64,000 nucleotides of DNA from Massilia sp. R2A-15 (GTDB lineage Bacteria; Pseudomonadota; Gammaproteobacteria; Burkholderiales; Burkholderiaceae_D): positions 868,001-932,000 of the forward strand of contig NZ_CP131935.1 in NCBI RefSeq assembly GCF_030704305.1, given 5' to 3'. The notes under the pieces were generated by a model. The model was not told where the DNA came from and did no database searches. It worked only from the letters and a program-made list of their open reading frames with translations. How positions within the stretch are numbered: position 1 is the first letter of the stretch; the number at the start of each line of letters is the position of its first letter. Positions 38,445 through 47,548 of the stretch are shown here, in pieces. Made by a program: the position numbers and the translations under genes.

Positions 38445-39002
38445 TCAGATGCCGTAGCCGACGTCGGTCGATTCGACCCGCACGTCGCGCTGGTGGCGGC
38501 GGAACAAAGGCAGGTCCTGGTCCACCGAAGCCTGGTAGGTTTCGGAGAAGTCGGTCAGGCCCTTCAGCGCGTCTTCGATGCTGCGGTCGGGGCGGGTGGC
38601 GAAGGCGTCAAAGCCGACGCGGTGCATCGAGAACAGCTGGTCGCGCAGCACGTCGCCGATGGCGCGCAGCTCGCCGGTGTAGCCGAGGCGCTTGCGCAGG
38701 TTGAACGCGATCGAATAGCCGCGCCCGTCGGTAAATTTCGGGAAATCGACCGCGACGACGGCGAAGTTATCCAGTTCGCCCTTCAGCGTTTCGGGACGCT
38801 CGTCGGCGCCGATCCACACTCCCAGGTCGGCGCGGCCGGCCAGCGATTCACGCTGCGATTGCCATACCGCGAGCGGCACAATGACTTTGCCTTCGGGGAC
38901 GACGGCGCTTTCCGGCGCGTCGTTCTCGTCCAGGCGCAGCACGCTCCAGTCGTCGGCGACGACCTCGCGGCCCTTGATGATGCGGGTGTTCGTTTCAAGC
39001 AT
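38445..39002 (-). CDS. DUF934 family protein of the sulfite-reduction operon
   Basis: A 185-residue protein of the DUF934 family. It shows VIVPLAVW, a VDFPKFTDGRGYSIAFNLRKRLGY core and LRDQLFSMHRVGFDAF. The family is almost always adjacent to one-subunit sulfite reductases and is annotated as a putative accessory or oxidoreductase component; no reaction is established. The gene starts eight bases inside the cysI 3' end, indicating coupled translation. Confidence 0.88.
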   Translation of the reverse strand: MLETNTRIIKGREVVADDWSVLRLDENDAPESAVVPEGKVIVPLAVWQSQRESLAGRADLGVWIGADERPETLKGELDNFAVVAVDFPKFTDGRGYSIAFNLRKRLGYTGELRAIGDVLRDQLFSMHRVGFDAFATRPDRSIEDALKGLTDFSETYQASVDQDLPLFRRHQRDVRVESTDVGYGI

Positions 39003-40683
39003 AGTGGTCTTCCCCGACGGTGCCGCTGGAATTGATCGGCGTGGCGTACACGTGGTCCTTGAATGGCGCGATGCCCAGGCGCTGGGCGGTGTCGACGAAG
39101 CGCTCGTCTTCGTAGCGCTCGCGCACGTACACCTGCAGCAGGCGGTCGATCACCTCGGGCATTTGCAGCGCCGAGAACGACGGGCCGATGATCTTGCCGA
39201 TGGCCGGCGCGTTGCCCTGGGCGCCGCCGATCGACACCTGGTACCACTCGGCGCCGTCCTTGTCCACGCCCAGCACGCCGATCGAGCCGACATGGTGGTG
39301 GCCGCAGGCGTTGATGCAGCCGGAGATGTTCAGTTCGATGTCGCCGATGTCGTGCTGGAAGTCGAGGTTGTCGAAACGTTCGGCAATCGCCGCGGCGATC
39401 GGCAGCGACTTGGCGTTGGCCAGCGAGCAGAAGTCGCCGCCCGGGCAGCAGATGATGTCGGTCAGGAGGCCGATGTTCGGCGTGGCCAGGCCCTTGGCCT
39501 TGATTTCGGTCCACAGTTCGAACAGGCGCCGCTGCTCGACGTCGGCCAGCACGATGTTCTGCTCGTGCGTGACGCGCAGTTCGCCGAAGCTGTAGCGGTC
39601 GGCCAGGTCGGCCATGAAATCCATTTGTGCGGCGGTCGCGTCGCCCGGCGGCACGCCGGTTTTTTTGAGCGACAGCACGACGGCGCTGTAGCCCGGGACC
39701 TTGTGCGGATGGAGGTTTCGCTTCATCCAGTTAGCGAAAGCCTTGTTGTCTTCATTGCCGGCGGCCGGATCGACGTTCGGCAGGTCGGCGTAGGGCGGCG
39801 CGGTGAAGTAGGCCGAAACGCGCGCCAGTTCCTCGGCCGTCAGGGTTTCGGCGTTGTCCTTGAGGTCGGCCCATTCGGCTTCGACCTGGCGCGTGAATTC
39901 CTCCACGCCCAGCGCCTTGAGCAGGATCTTGATGCGCGCCTTGTACTTGTTGTCGCGCCGGCCGTACTGGTTATACACGCGCATGACAGCTTCGGTGTAG
40001 GTCAGCATGTGCTGCCACGGCAGGAAGTCGCGGATCACGCTGCCCAGGATCGGGGTGCGGCCCATGCCGCCGCCGGCCATGAACTTGAAGCCAACTTCGC
40101 CCGCCTCGTTGCGCACCATCGTCAGGCCGATGTCGTGCACGGCGATCGCGGCGCGGTCTTCTTCGGCGCCGTTGATGGCGACCTTGAACTTGCGCGGCAG
40201 GGCGATGAATTCGGGGTGGAAGGTGCTCCACTGGCGCAGGATTTCGGCGAACGGACGCGGATCGATGATCTCGTCGGCCGCGACGCCGGCGAACGGGTCG
40301 GACGTGGTGTTGCGGATGCAGTTGCCGGAAGTCTGGATCGCGTGCATCTCGACCGAAGCCAGGTCGGTCAGGATGTCGGGCGTGTTTTCCAGCTCGATCC
40401 AGTTGAACTGGATGTTCTGGCGCGTGGTGAAGTGGCCGTAGCCGCGGTCGTACTTGCGCGCGATGTGGGCGAACATGCGCATCTGCTTCGACGCCAGCAG
40501 GCCGTAGGGCACGGCAATGCGCAACATGTAGGCGTGGCGCTGCATGTACAGTCCGTTCTGAAGGCGCAGCGGCAGGAACTCCGCTTCGGTCAGCTCATCG
40601 GAAAGGCGGCGCCGCACCTGGTCGCGGTACTGGGCGATGCGTTCGCGCACGATGAGGTGGTCATACTGGTCGTAACGGTACAT
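38995..40683 (-). CDS. cysI: Assimilatory sulfite reductase, siroheme subunit CysI
   Basis: A 562-residue nitrite/sulfite reductase with two ferredoxin-like half-domains and two siroheme domains. The [4Fe-4S]-siroheme cysteines are in CCPGGDFCSLA and NISGCINACGHHH. FTTRQNIQFNWI and SGNCIRNTTSDP are typical of sulfite rather than nitrite reductase in this clade. No cysJ flavoprotein is present nearby, so ferredoxin or another donor probably supplies electrons. It is the first gene of the operon, with AGGA upstream, and is divergent from cysB. Confidence 0.9.
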   Translation of the reverse strand: MYRYDQYDHLIVRERIAQYRDQVRRRLSDELTEAEFLPLRLQNGLYMQRHAYMLRIAVPYGLLASKQMRMFAHIARKYDRGYGHFTTRQNIQFNWIELENTPDILTDLASVEMHAIQTSGNCIRNTTSDPFAGVAADEIIDPRPFAEILRQWSTFHPEFIALPRKFKVAINGAEEDRAAIAVHDIGLTMVRNEAGEVGFKFMAGGGMGRTPILGSVIRDFLPWQHMLTYTEAVMRVYNQYGRRDNKYKARIKILLKALGVEEFTRQVEAEWADLKDNAETLTAEELARVSAYFTAPPYADLPNVDPAAGNEDNKAFANWMKRNLHPHKVPGYSAVVLSLKKTGVPPGDATAAQMDFMADLADRYSFGELRVTHEQNIVLADVEQRRLFELWTEIKAKGLATPNIGLLTDIICCPGGDFCSLANAKSLPIAAAIAERFDNLDFQHDIGDIELNISGCINACGHHHVGSIGVLGVDKDGAEWYQVSIGGAQGNAPAIGKIIGPSFSALQMPEVIDRLLQVYVRERYEDERFVDTAQRLGIAPFKDHVYATPINSSGTVGEDHYA

Positions 40684-40771
40684 AAGTCGATCCTAAAGTG
40701 GCGCTTGGAGCCCCAAACTAGACTCAATGGTAATAAACTCTGCCTTTATTCCAAACTACCGAGTATTTATT

Positions 40772-40798
40772 TGCTTATATTCGTATCGGGCATAAGCA
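40772..40798. promoter_or_regulatory. Candidate CysB operator between cysI and cysB
   Basis: Inverted arms TGCTTAT and ATAAGCA are separated by 13 bases in an AT-rich 175-base divergent region. The spacing and AT content suit a LysR-type site. CysB sites are poorly conserved, so this rests mainly on position. Confidence 0.45.
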
Positions 40799-40858
40799 TT
40801 CTTATAAAATGCGTTTGTGGCATGCGCCCGGCATGCGACGACTTTCCAGAAAACACCG

Positions 40859-41800
40859 ATGAACCTTCACCAACTGCGCTTCGTCCGCGAAGCCGTACGC
40901 CAGAATTACAACCTGACCGACGCGGCCAAGGCGCTGTTCACGTCGCAGCCAGGCGTGTCCAAGGCCATTATTGAGCTGGAGGAGGAACTCGGTGTTGATA
41001 TCTTCACAAGGCATGGCAAACGCATTCGCGGCCTGACCGAGCCCGGCCGGCTGGTGCTCGAATCGGTCGAGCTGATCATGCAGGAGATCGACAGCCTCAA
41101 GCGCATCGGCAAGGAATACGCGGCCCAGGACAGCGGCAGTTTCACCATTGCCACCACGCACACCCAGGCGCGCTACATCCTGCCCAAGGTGGTGCAGGGC
41201 TTCATGCTGAAGTATCCGAAGGTGCGCCTGTCTTTGTTGCAGGGCAATCCGAAGCAGATCGCCGACATGGTCAAGAGTGACCAGGCCGACCTGGCCATTG
41301 CCACCGAGTCGATCGCCAGCGTGGACGGGCTGATCACCTTGCCGTGCTACCAGTGGGAGCACGTCGTCGTGGTGGCGCCCGACCATCCCCTGCTCAAGTC
41401 GAAGGCGGTGTCGCTGGAGGAAATCGCCACCTATCCGCTGATCACCTACGACACCGCGTTCGCCGGGCGCAACAAGATCGACCACGCGTTCGGCCTGCGC
41501 GGCCTGAAGCCGGACGTGCTGCTCGAGGCGATCGACGCGGACGTCATCAAGACCTATGTCGAGCTGGGCATGGGGATTGGTATCATAGCGGGCATGGCGT
41601 TCGACGCCGAGCGCGACAAGAACCTGCGCGCCATCCCGGTCGGCCACCTGTTCGGCATGAATGTGTCGCGGGTGGCGGTCAAGCAGGGCGCCTACCTGCG
41701 CAGCTATGTGTACACCTTCATCGAACTGCTGGCGCCCACGCTGAACCGCAAGATGGTCGAGTCGGCCATGAACGGCGCCAAAGAAACCTACGAGCTTTAA
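40859..41800 (+). CDS. cysB: CysB-type LysR regulator
   Basis: A 313-residue LysR-family activator. The N-terminal helix-turn-helix begins MNLHQLRFVREAV, with SQPGVSKAIIELEEELG as the recognition region. The effector domain is the CysB/Cbl type (FTIATTHTQARYILP, GNPKQIADMV, DTAFAGRNKIDHAF). In characterised relatives N-acetylserine or sulfate/APS controls it. The ATG at 40859 gives the canonical N-terminus; an upstream ATG at 40817 adds 14 unconserved residues. It is divergent from cysI, and a methyltransferase gene follows 14 bases downstream. Confidence 0.93.
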   Translation: MNLHQLRFVREAVRQNYNLTDAAKALFTSQPGVSKAIIELEEELGVDIFTRHGKRIRGLTEPGRLVLESVELIMQEIDSLKRIGKEYAAQDSGSFTIATTHTQARYILPKVVQGFMLKYPKVRLSLLQGNPKQIADMVKSDQADLAIATESIASVDGLITLPCYQWEHVVVVAPDHPLLKSKAVSLEEIATYPLITYDTAFAGRNKIDHAFGLRGLKPDVLLEAIDADVIKTYVELGMGIGIIAGMAFDAERDKNLRAIPVGHLFGMNVSRVAVKQGAYLRSYVYTFIELLAPTLNRKMVESAMNGAKETYEL

Positions 41801-41814
41801 TTTTTAAGATATCC

Positions 41815-42465
41815 ATGATCACCGAACAATCCGCACAGTATTACGCCAAGAGCGCTTCCGTCCACGACCAGGTGTACGACAAGCCTGAACGCCAGCAAGA
41901 CCTGGCCCAATTGCGCACGCACGTCGCCGGCGCGCTGCGCGGCCACGTCGTGCTGGAACTGGCCTGCGGCACCGGCTACTGGACCAGCATCATTGCCGCG
42001 AGTGCCGATTCGGTGGTGGCCGTCGACATCAATCCGGAGATGCTGGCGCTGGCCGTCTCGCGCGGGCTGCCGGCCGGCAAGGTGAAATTCCGCGTCGCCG
42101 ACGCCTGGAACCTGCCCGACGACCTGGGCAGCTTCACCGCCGTGTTCATCGGCTTCTGGTGGTCGCACATCAAGCGCGAGCAGCAGGAAAAATTCCTGGC
42201 GCATCTGCGCAGCAAGGTCGGCAAGGATGTCGTGATCGTGCTGGCCGACGATGCCTATGTAGAGGGCAGCAGCCCGACCGTGGCGCGCACCGACCTGGAA
42301 GGCAACACCTACCAGATCCTGGCGACGCCGGACGGCGAGCGCTACGAGATTCCGAAGACGTACCCGTCGGACAGCGCGCTGCGCAAGAAGCTGGCGTCGT
42401 CGGTGCGCGAACTGAAGATCGTGCGGCTCGAGTATTACTGGATGCTGACCGCGCGCCTCAAGTAA
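41815..42465 (+). CDS. Class I SAM-dependent methyltransferase
   Basis: A 216-residue Rossmann-fold methyltransferase. Motif I is VVLELACGTGYWTSI, motif II VVAVDINPEML, and the post-motif segment FIGFWWSHIKRE. The substrate is unknown; the sequence resembles small-molecule methylases (UbiE/UbiG-like superfamily). It is probably co-transcribed with cysB because the gap is only 14 bases. The longer frame from 41344 reads cysB out of frame. A family B hairpin begins 2 bases after the stop. Confidence 0.82.
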   Translation: MITEQSAQYYAKSASVHDQVYDKPERQQDLAQLRTHVAGALRGHVVLELACGTGYWTSIIAASADSVVAVDINPEMLALAVSRGLPAGKVKFRVADAWNLPDDLGSFTAVFIGFWWSHIKREQQEKFLAHLRSKVGKDVVIVLADDAYVEGSSPTVARTDLEGNTYQILATPDGERYEIPKTYPSDSALRKKLASSVRELKIVRLEYYWMLTARLK

Positions 42466-42466
42466 C

Positions 42467-42557
42467 GGTTGTCGCTCCTGCGCTCGGCGCCCCCCTTGGC
42501 AGGAGCCCATGCCAAGCATGCTCAGTATAGGTTCCTGCCTCCGCAGGAACGACAACC
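42467..42557. repeat. Family B hairpin repeat, copy 2
   Basis: Outer arms GGTTGTCG and CGACAACC enclose CTCCTGC and GCAGGAA sequences as in copy 1. An extra CTCGGCGCCCCCCTTGGC block is inserted in the left arm and is shared with copy 3. It lies directly after the methyltransferase stop and could terminate that transcript. Confidence 0.78.
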
Positions 42558-42646
42558 CAAGTTTTTAGCTTGTCATCATGTTGAAGTATTTGCCGGGCAT
42601 TATTCGATCCCGGTAGATCCTCTTAACTTCAACCTGAAAACGACAA

Positions 42647-43672
42647 GTGAAAAATACTTCTTTCGCAGCCATCGCGCTCGCAGCCTTCGCCACTTCCGCC
42701 ACCGCCCAGACCAGCGTCACCGTCTACGGCGCCATTGACGCCGGCATCGCCAAAGTCACCGACAAGACCCTGGCCGTCACCAAGCGCGACGCCAACAAGC
42801 TTGGCTTCCGCGGGACCGAAGACCTGGGCAACGGCTTGAAAGCACTGTTCCAGATCGAGATGCGCTACGAGCCGGACACCGGCACCGTCGAGTCCGGCTC
42901 CCGTCCGCTGTTCCAGGGACAAACCCGGGTCGGCCTGCAGGGCGACTTCGGCATGCTGCGCATCGGCCGCGGCGTGACTGCCGTGCAGGACGCCAAGGAC
43001 GCTTTCGATCCGTTCAACGGCATTTCCGGCACGCCAGGCTTCAAGGGCGACGTCGAAGTGGCGGGCTACACCAGCCAGCCGCTCGATCCGGCCGGCAGCT
43101 CGAACGACCGGTTCAACAATGCCGTGTGGTACAACAGCCCGGTCATGGGCGGCTTCGCCCTGAACGTGACGGCCGGCACCAAGGAAGCCAATGGCGGTGC
43201 GGCCATCACCGGCCTCGGCAGCTCCGCCGCGCCGCAGTACCCTGCCAACGCCGAAGCGTCGGCCAATCCGTTTTCGGTCGCCGGCACTTACAAGCTCGGC
43301 ATGATGGCCGCCATGCTCGGCTATGAGCGCAACGCCATCGAAACCAAGCTGCTGCATGCGGGCGTCTCCGTAAACCCGATGCCTGAACTGAAGCTGATGG
43401 CGACCTACGCGCGCCAGGACCAGGGCCACACCAAGGCGGTCAATCCTGATACCAAGGGCTGGCTGGTCGGTGCGAACTATACGGTCGGCGCCGGCCGCGT
43501 CCTGTTCGGCTACGGCCAGAAGACTCCCGATGGCGCCGTCAAGACCAAACAGGCTTCGCTGGGCTACGAGTACAACCTGTCGAAGCGCACCTTCCTCTAT
43601 GCCGACGTGTCGGACAAGAAGGCCGCAACCAGCGTCAAGTACTACGGCGTGGGCGTGCACCACAACTTCTGA
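42647..43672 (+). CDS. Gram-negative porin (OmpC/Omp32 type; GTG start)
   Basis: A 341-residue trimeric outer-membrane porin of the betaproteobacterial type. Signal peptide residues 1-20 (ATSATA-QTSVT). The mature protein begins with the classic SVTVYGAIDAGI strand, then LGFRGTEDLGNGLKALFQIE and an FGMLRIGRG strand, and ends in Phe (VGVHHNF), as required for outer-membrane assembly. The start is GTG with a poor Shine-Dalgarno sequence, so efficiency or start assignment is less certain. Confidence 0.92.
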   Translation: MKNTSFAAIALAAFATSATAQTSVTVYGAIDAGIAKVTDKTLAVTKRDANKLGFRGTEDLGNGLKALFQIEMRYEPDTGTVESGSRPLFQGQTRVGLQGDFGMLRIGRGVTAVQDAKDAFDPFNGISGTPGFKGDVEVAGYTSQPLDPAGSSNDRFNNAVWYNSPVMGGFALNVTAGTKEANGGAAITGLGSSAAPQYPANAEASANPFSVAGTYKLGMMAAMLGYERNAIETKLLHAGVSVNPMPELKLMATYARQDQGHTKAVNPDTKGWLVGANYTVGAGRVLFGYGQKTPDGAVKTKQASLGYEYNLSKRTFLYADVSDKKAATSVKYYGVGVHHNF

Positions 43673-43686
43673 GGTCGCGCACGGGG

Positions 43687-44823
43687 CTAATGCTCCGCAG
43701 GCCTGGGCAGCGGCAGGACGATCTCGATCCGGGTTCCCGGCGCCTCGTCCGAGGTGATCGTGATCTCGCCGTCCATCGCCCAGACGCGTTCGCGCATTCC
43801 CACAAGGCCCAGCGACTGGGCCTTTTCCATGTCCGAGGCGGCGATGCCGCGGCCGTCGTCGCGCACCGTGAGCAGTACTTCGCCGTTGATGCGGTACAGC
43901 GTGATGGTGACGTTGTGCGCGTCGGCGTGGCGCGCGATGTTGGTCAGCGCTTCCTGCACGATGCGGAAGATCGCCGTGCTGGCGGTGTCGTCGAGGCGCA
44001 GTTCGGCTTCGTCGGCGAACAGCATGCAGGCGATGCCGTAGCGTTCGACGAAACCGTCGCGCAGGCCTTGCAGCGCGAAAAACAGGCCGCCCTCGTCGAG
44101 GGAGCGCGGGCGCAGGTTGGTGGCGATGCGGCGCAGCGAGGTGATGGCCGTCAGCAGGTTCTGCTCCATGCCCTTGATCAGGCGCGCACTGCCGTTGCCG
44201 GCCTGGTGCTGCTGCAGCAGCGCCAGATCCATGCGCAGCGACGCCAGCAGCTGGCCAAGGTCGTCGTGCAGTTCGCGCGCGATGTGGGTCCGTTCTTCCT
44301 CGCGGATCGTCTGCAGCGCCGCCGACAGCTGGCGCAGCTGGGCGTGCGAGCGCGAGAGCTTTTCCTGCACCTGGTGGCGGCCGGTGACGTCGCGCAGGAT
44401 GATGGTGTGGATCGGCAGATCGTCCTCGCGCACGGTCGACACCGAGCCTTCCAGCGGGAAGGTTTCGCCGCCGGCGCGGATGCCGCTGACGGCGTAATCG
44501 GTGGCGCGCCGCCCGACCCGGCTGCTGTCGCCGAAATACGCGGCCGGGCCGTCGTGGGTGGTCGGCGCCGGCGTCAGGTAATTGCCCAGCGGGCGTCCGA
44601 GCATCTTGTCGATGGTGGTGGCGAACATCGCCGCGGCCGAGGGATTGGCCATGATGATGGTGTTGCTGTCGTCGGTGGAAATGATCGCTTCGCTGGCGTG
44701 CTCGATGATGTCGTCGCCATGCTCGTGGGCGATGCGCGGGCGCGGCGCCAGCGCACGGCCGGCGGCCATGCCGATGGCCAGCATGGCCGGGCCGGAAAGC
44801 AGGGACTTCAGGACTCGATTCAT
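43687..44823 (-). CDS. PAS-containing NarX/UhpB-type histidine kinase (orphan)
   Basis: A 378-residue sensor kinase. A hydrophobic N-terminal segment (about 8-24) may anchor or export it. A PAS domain covers about 38-148. The HisKA_3 dimerisation domain follows with the phospho-accepting His186 in RELHDDLGQ, then a HATPase domain with EALTNIARHA and VRDDGRGI. This class normally phosphorylates LuxR/NarL-type regulators, but none lies next to it. The nearest regulator is of the LytTR class and has its own kinase. The signal is unknown. Confidence 0.88.
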   Translation of the reverse strand: MNRVLKSLLSGPAMLAIGMAAGRALAPRPRIAHEHGDDIIEHASEAIISTDDSNTIIMANPSAAAMFATTIDKMLGRPLGNYLTPAPTTHDGPAAYFGDSSRVGRRATDYAVSGIRAGGETFPLEGSVSTVREDDLPIHTIILRDVTGRHQVQEKLSRSHAQLRQLSAALQTIREEERTHIARELHDDLGQLLASLRMDLALLQQHQAGNGSARLIKGMEQNLLTAITSLRRIATNLRPRSLDEGGLFFALQGLRDGFVERYGIACMLFADEAELRLDDTASTAIFRIVQEALTNIARHADAHNVTITLYRINGEVLLTVRDDGRGIAASDMEKAQSLGLVGMRERVWAMDGEITITSDEAPGTRIEIVLPLPRPAEH

Positions 44824-44868
44824 TGCGCGCGCCGTGGATGGCCCGCGAACGCGAGCCCGTCGCTTACT

Positions 44869-45093
44869 TTAGAGTGTGGCAGGAACCGGGGCTTGAGGGG
44901 CCGCAATCAGGTCGACCGCGACGAGCGTGTAGAGAATGCCGAGCTCATCGAGTGCATCGCGCAGCCGCGCGCGCAATTGCGGCGACATTCCTTCATGCAC
45001 CTGCAGGATAAATGAACTGGAGTCGGCGGTGCATCCGTCCAGTGCCAATTCATCTTGCGCCGATAGGGGCAGGACGGTAATCGCATTGCTCAT
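44869..45093 (-). CDS. Small hypothetical protein, 74 aa
   Basis: Not recognised. The sequence is acidic and has a plausible fold-like pattern (SSFILQVHEGMSPQLRARLRDALDELG) with no membrane segment. It has a poor ribosome site and sits between two kinase-related genes, so it may or may not be expressed. Codon composition is compatible with its neighbours. Confidence 0.4.
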   Translation of the reverse strand: MSNAITVLPLSAQDELALDGCTADSSSFILQVHEGMSPQLRARLRDALDELGILYTLVAVDLIAAPQAPVPATL

Positions 45094-45212
45094 GGCGGTT
45101 TCGATCGAAAAGGATATCCATCGATTCTACGCCGTGCAAAAGCAAGCTCAGCGCCAAATACAGCCGCCGCGCGTTTGATCTGGCGCAAACACCGCTAACC
45201 AGATTCCCGGCT

Positions 45213-45974
45213 TTACATCTGCTTGAACAGGTGCAGGAAACTGCGGCTCACTTCGAGCTTGTCCGGCTTGCCCTTGATCAGCACCAGGTGGCGGCCGCGG
45301 ATGTCGCGCGTGACGCCTTCGATCGCATTCACGTTGACCAAGGTGGCGCGGTGAATCTGCCAGAACAGCGATGGATCGAGCTCTTCGGCCAGGTCGCGCA
45401 CCGGCTTGCGGATCAGTGCCTCGAATTTATCCGTCTGCACGCAGGTGTATTTTTCGTCGGAACGGAAGAACAGGATGTCCTCGACCGGGATCATGCGCAG
45501 GTCCTGGCCGATGCTGGCCTGGATCCACTGCAGGTAGGTCGGCTTGGGCGCCGCCATCTTCTCGGCCAGCTGCGAGAGCATCTGCGTGACGCTGTCGCTG
45601 ACCGCTTCCTTCGGCTTGTTGAGCCGCTCCTTGAGCCGGTCCACCGTCACCTGCAGGCGCTCCGGCTCGGGCGGTTTGAGCACGTAATCGACCGCGCCGC
45701 GCTCGAACGCTTCGACCGCGTACTGGTCGTAGGCGGTGACGAACACGATGTTGCTCTGGCCGCCGATCTGGCGCGCCGCTTCCATTCCCGTCGTGCCCGG
45801 CATGCGGATGTCGAGGAAGGTCAGGTCCGGCTTCAGTTGCTTGACCAGCTCGACCGCTTCTTCGCCGTTCTTGGCCTCGCCGACGATCTCCAGTTCGGGC
45901 CATACCTGGCCCAGTCGCATGCGCAGCTGGTCGCGCATCAGTCTTTCGTCGTCGGCAATGATTGCTGTTGGCAT
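45213..45974 (-). CDS. LytTR-family response regulator
   Basis: A 253-residue regulator. The receiver domain has acidic residues ADDE at 8-10 and the phosphorylation site Asp55 in TFLDIRMPG. A linker with a possible coiled coil (DSVTQMLSQLAEKM) follows, then a LytTR DNA-binding domain (about 145-250) with the ILFFRSDEKYTCV and FWQIHRATLVNVNAI motifs. The ATG at 45974 gives the conserved N-terminus; a TTG at 46007 would add 11 residues, and neither has a strong ribosome site. It lies downstream of the LytS-type kinase gene and forms an AlgZ/AlgR-like pair. Confidence 0.9.
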   Translation of the reverse strand: MPTAIIADDERLMRDQLRMRLGQVWPELEIVGEAKNGEEAVELVKQLKPDLTFLDIRMPGTTGMEAARQIGGQSNIVFVTAYDQYAVEAFERGAVDYVLKPPEPERLQVTVDRLKERLNKPKEAVSDSVTQMLSQLAEKMAAPKPTYLQWIQASIGQDLRMIPVEDILFFRSDEKYTCVQTDKFEALIRKPVRDLAEELDPSLFWQIHRATLVNVNAIEGVTRDIRGRHLVLIKGKPDKLEVSRSFLHLFKQM

Positions 45975-46049
45975 AGTCGGTTCGGGCAAGGAGAGTGGAA
46001 ATGCCAATTATTCAATGAATTGGCGCGTTAATCAATCGCTGCGTGGGGC

Positions 46050-47300
46050 TTACTTCGACACCTGGTAGGGCACTTCGACGGTGGCGATCACGCCGCTGGG
46101 CGAATTGGCGGCGATGTGCAGCTGGCCGGCGTCGCCGTGCAGCAGCTTGAGGCGTTCGCGGATGGTCGGCAGGCCCAGGCCGGTGCCGTCGCTGGGCACC
46201 ACGCCGAAGCCGACGCCGTTGTCGGCCACGATCACGCGCAGCTTGCCGCCGGCCACTTCGGCGATGATCTTCAGGGTGCCGCCCTCCGGCTTGCATTCGA
46301 GGCCGTGCTTGATCGCGTTTTCCACCATCGACTGCAGCATCATCGGCGGGAAGGCCGCGCTGCGCAGCTGCTCGGGGATCTGCATGTCGACCGTCAGGCG
46401 CTCTTCCATGCGCATCTTGAGCAGGTTCAGGTAAGCGGTGACCATGTCCACTTCGCGCCCGAGGTTGGTGACGACGGCGTTGTCGCGCATCTGCGGCAGC
46501 ACCGCGCGCAGGTACTGGATCAGGCTGCGCTGCATCGCCGAGGCGCGCGGCGGGTCGGTCTGGATCAGGTATTCGACCGAGGCCAGGGTGTTGAACAGGA
46601 AGTGCGGCTCGACCTGCGCCTGCATCATCTGCATCTTCGCCTCGGACAGCTGGCGCTGCATCGATTCGCGCTCGACCGCCGCGTTGGCGCTCTGGGTCTG
46701 CGCTTCGGCGCGTTTCTTGCCGCCCATCAGCGCCTTGGTGGCGAACAGGGCGATCACCAGCAGCGAGACGAAACTCTTGAACCAGGTCGAGGCCTGCTTG
46801 TGGTAGCGCGACACCTTCGCTTCGGCGGCGTCATCGACCGCCGCCTCGATCGCGTTCGACAGCTCCTCGCCGATTTGCGGCGGCAGCGCGATGTGGACTT
46901 CCTCGCCGCTGGCCGCGCGCACGGCCGCCGAGCCTTTCGGCGGCGCCGGCACGGCCGGCGCGGCGGGCGCCTCGCCAGGGACCGGCGGTTCGGGCACCAC
47001 GGCGGCGCCGCGCTTGTCCTTGGGACGGGGATTGAAGCGGATGCCGCTGTCGTCGATCAGGATGCTGCTCTCGGGTTCCTTCTTGTGCAGCTTCTTGTCG
47101 TTGCGCACGACCACTTCCTCGCCGCCGCCGGAGAACAGTTCGTCCTGCAGGATCTTGCCGGCGACCAGGGCGAGCAGGGCGAACAGGAAAAACTTCCACC
47201 ACGACAGCTGGCTGACCCAGGTGGCGACCGCGTCGAAAAAACGGTGCAGCCATCCGAGGATGGCGGTCAGGTGTTGCGGATTGTTGCGCCGAGCTTCCAT
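46050..47300 (-). CDS. LytS/YehU-type sensor histidine kinase
   Basis: A 416-residue kinase with two membrane segments (about 34-50 and 175-192). They flank a roughly 125-residue extracytoplasmic region that is Pro/Ala/Lys-rich at about 90-130, unlike typical compact sensor domains. A coiled-coil linker (EAQTQSANAAVERESMQRQL) follows, then the His_kinase domain with the phosphorylation site His233 in EPHFLFNTLA and the HATPase motifs ENAIKHGLE and DNGVGFG. It precedes the LytTR regulator in the same orientation. Confidence 0.9.
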   Translation of the reverse strand: MEARRNNPQHLTAILGWLHRFFDAVATWVSQLSWWKFFLFALLALVAGKILQDELFSGGGEEVVVRNDKKLHKKEPESSILIDDSGIRFNPRPKDKRGAAVVPEPPVPGEAPAAPAVPAPPKGSAAVRAASGEEVHIALPPQIGEELSNAIEAAVDDAAEAKVSRYHKQASTWFKSFVSLLVIALFATKALMGGKKRAEAQTQSANAAVERESMQRQLSEAKMQMMQAQVEPHFLFNTLASVEYLIQTDPPRASAMQRSLIQYLRAVLPQMRDNAVVTNLGREVDMVTAYLNLLKMRMEERLTVDMQIPEQLRSAAFPPMMLQSMVENAIKHGLECKPEGGTLKIIAEVAGGKLRVIVADNGVGFGVVPSDGTGLGLPTIRERLKLLHGDAGQLHIAANSPSGVIATVEVPYQVSK

Positions 47301-47494
47301 GGTGTTCCGTGTGAGTCAAATTGCGATGCAAGCGGCGAGTGTAACTGCTCCCACCGCGGCGTGCTGTAAAAAAGGCATCGCCCGTGCAAGCACTGTTGGG
47401 ATGATGCAACTGTATCGGCAAGGGCGGGGCGCGGCCAGCCGCATGCGACAGGCTGCACGAATCGGGGAGTGGGCTGCGTGCCGTGCCGCACAAT

Positions 47495-47521
47495 GGGGTC
47501 AGGTCCGCCGGACCTGACCCC
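47495..47521. repeat. Family A repeat, copy 8
   Basis: A perfect 27-base palindrome: 12-base arms (GGGGTCAGGTCC and complement) around GCC. It lies in the 283-base gap between the kinase gene and the downstream end of the GGDEF/EAL gene. Confidence 0.85.
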
Positions 47522-47548
47522 GGGTTTGTCGCCGCCGCCTGATTTATC

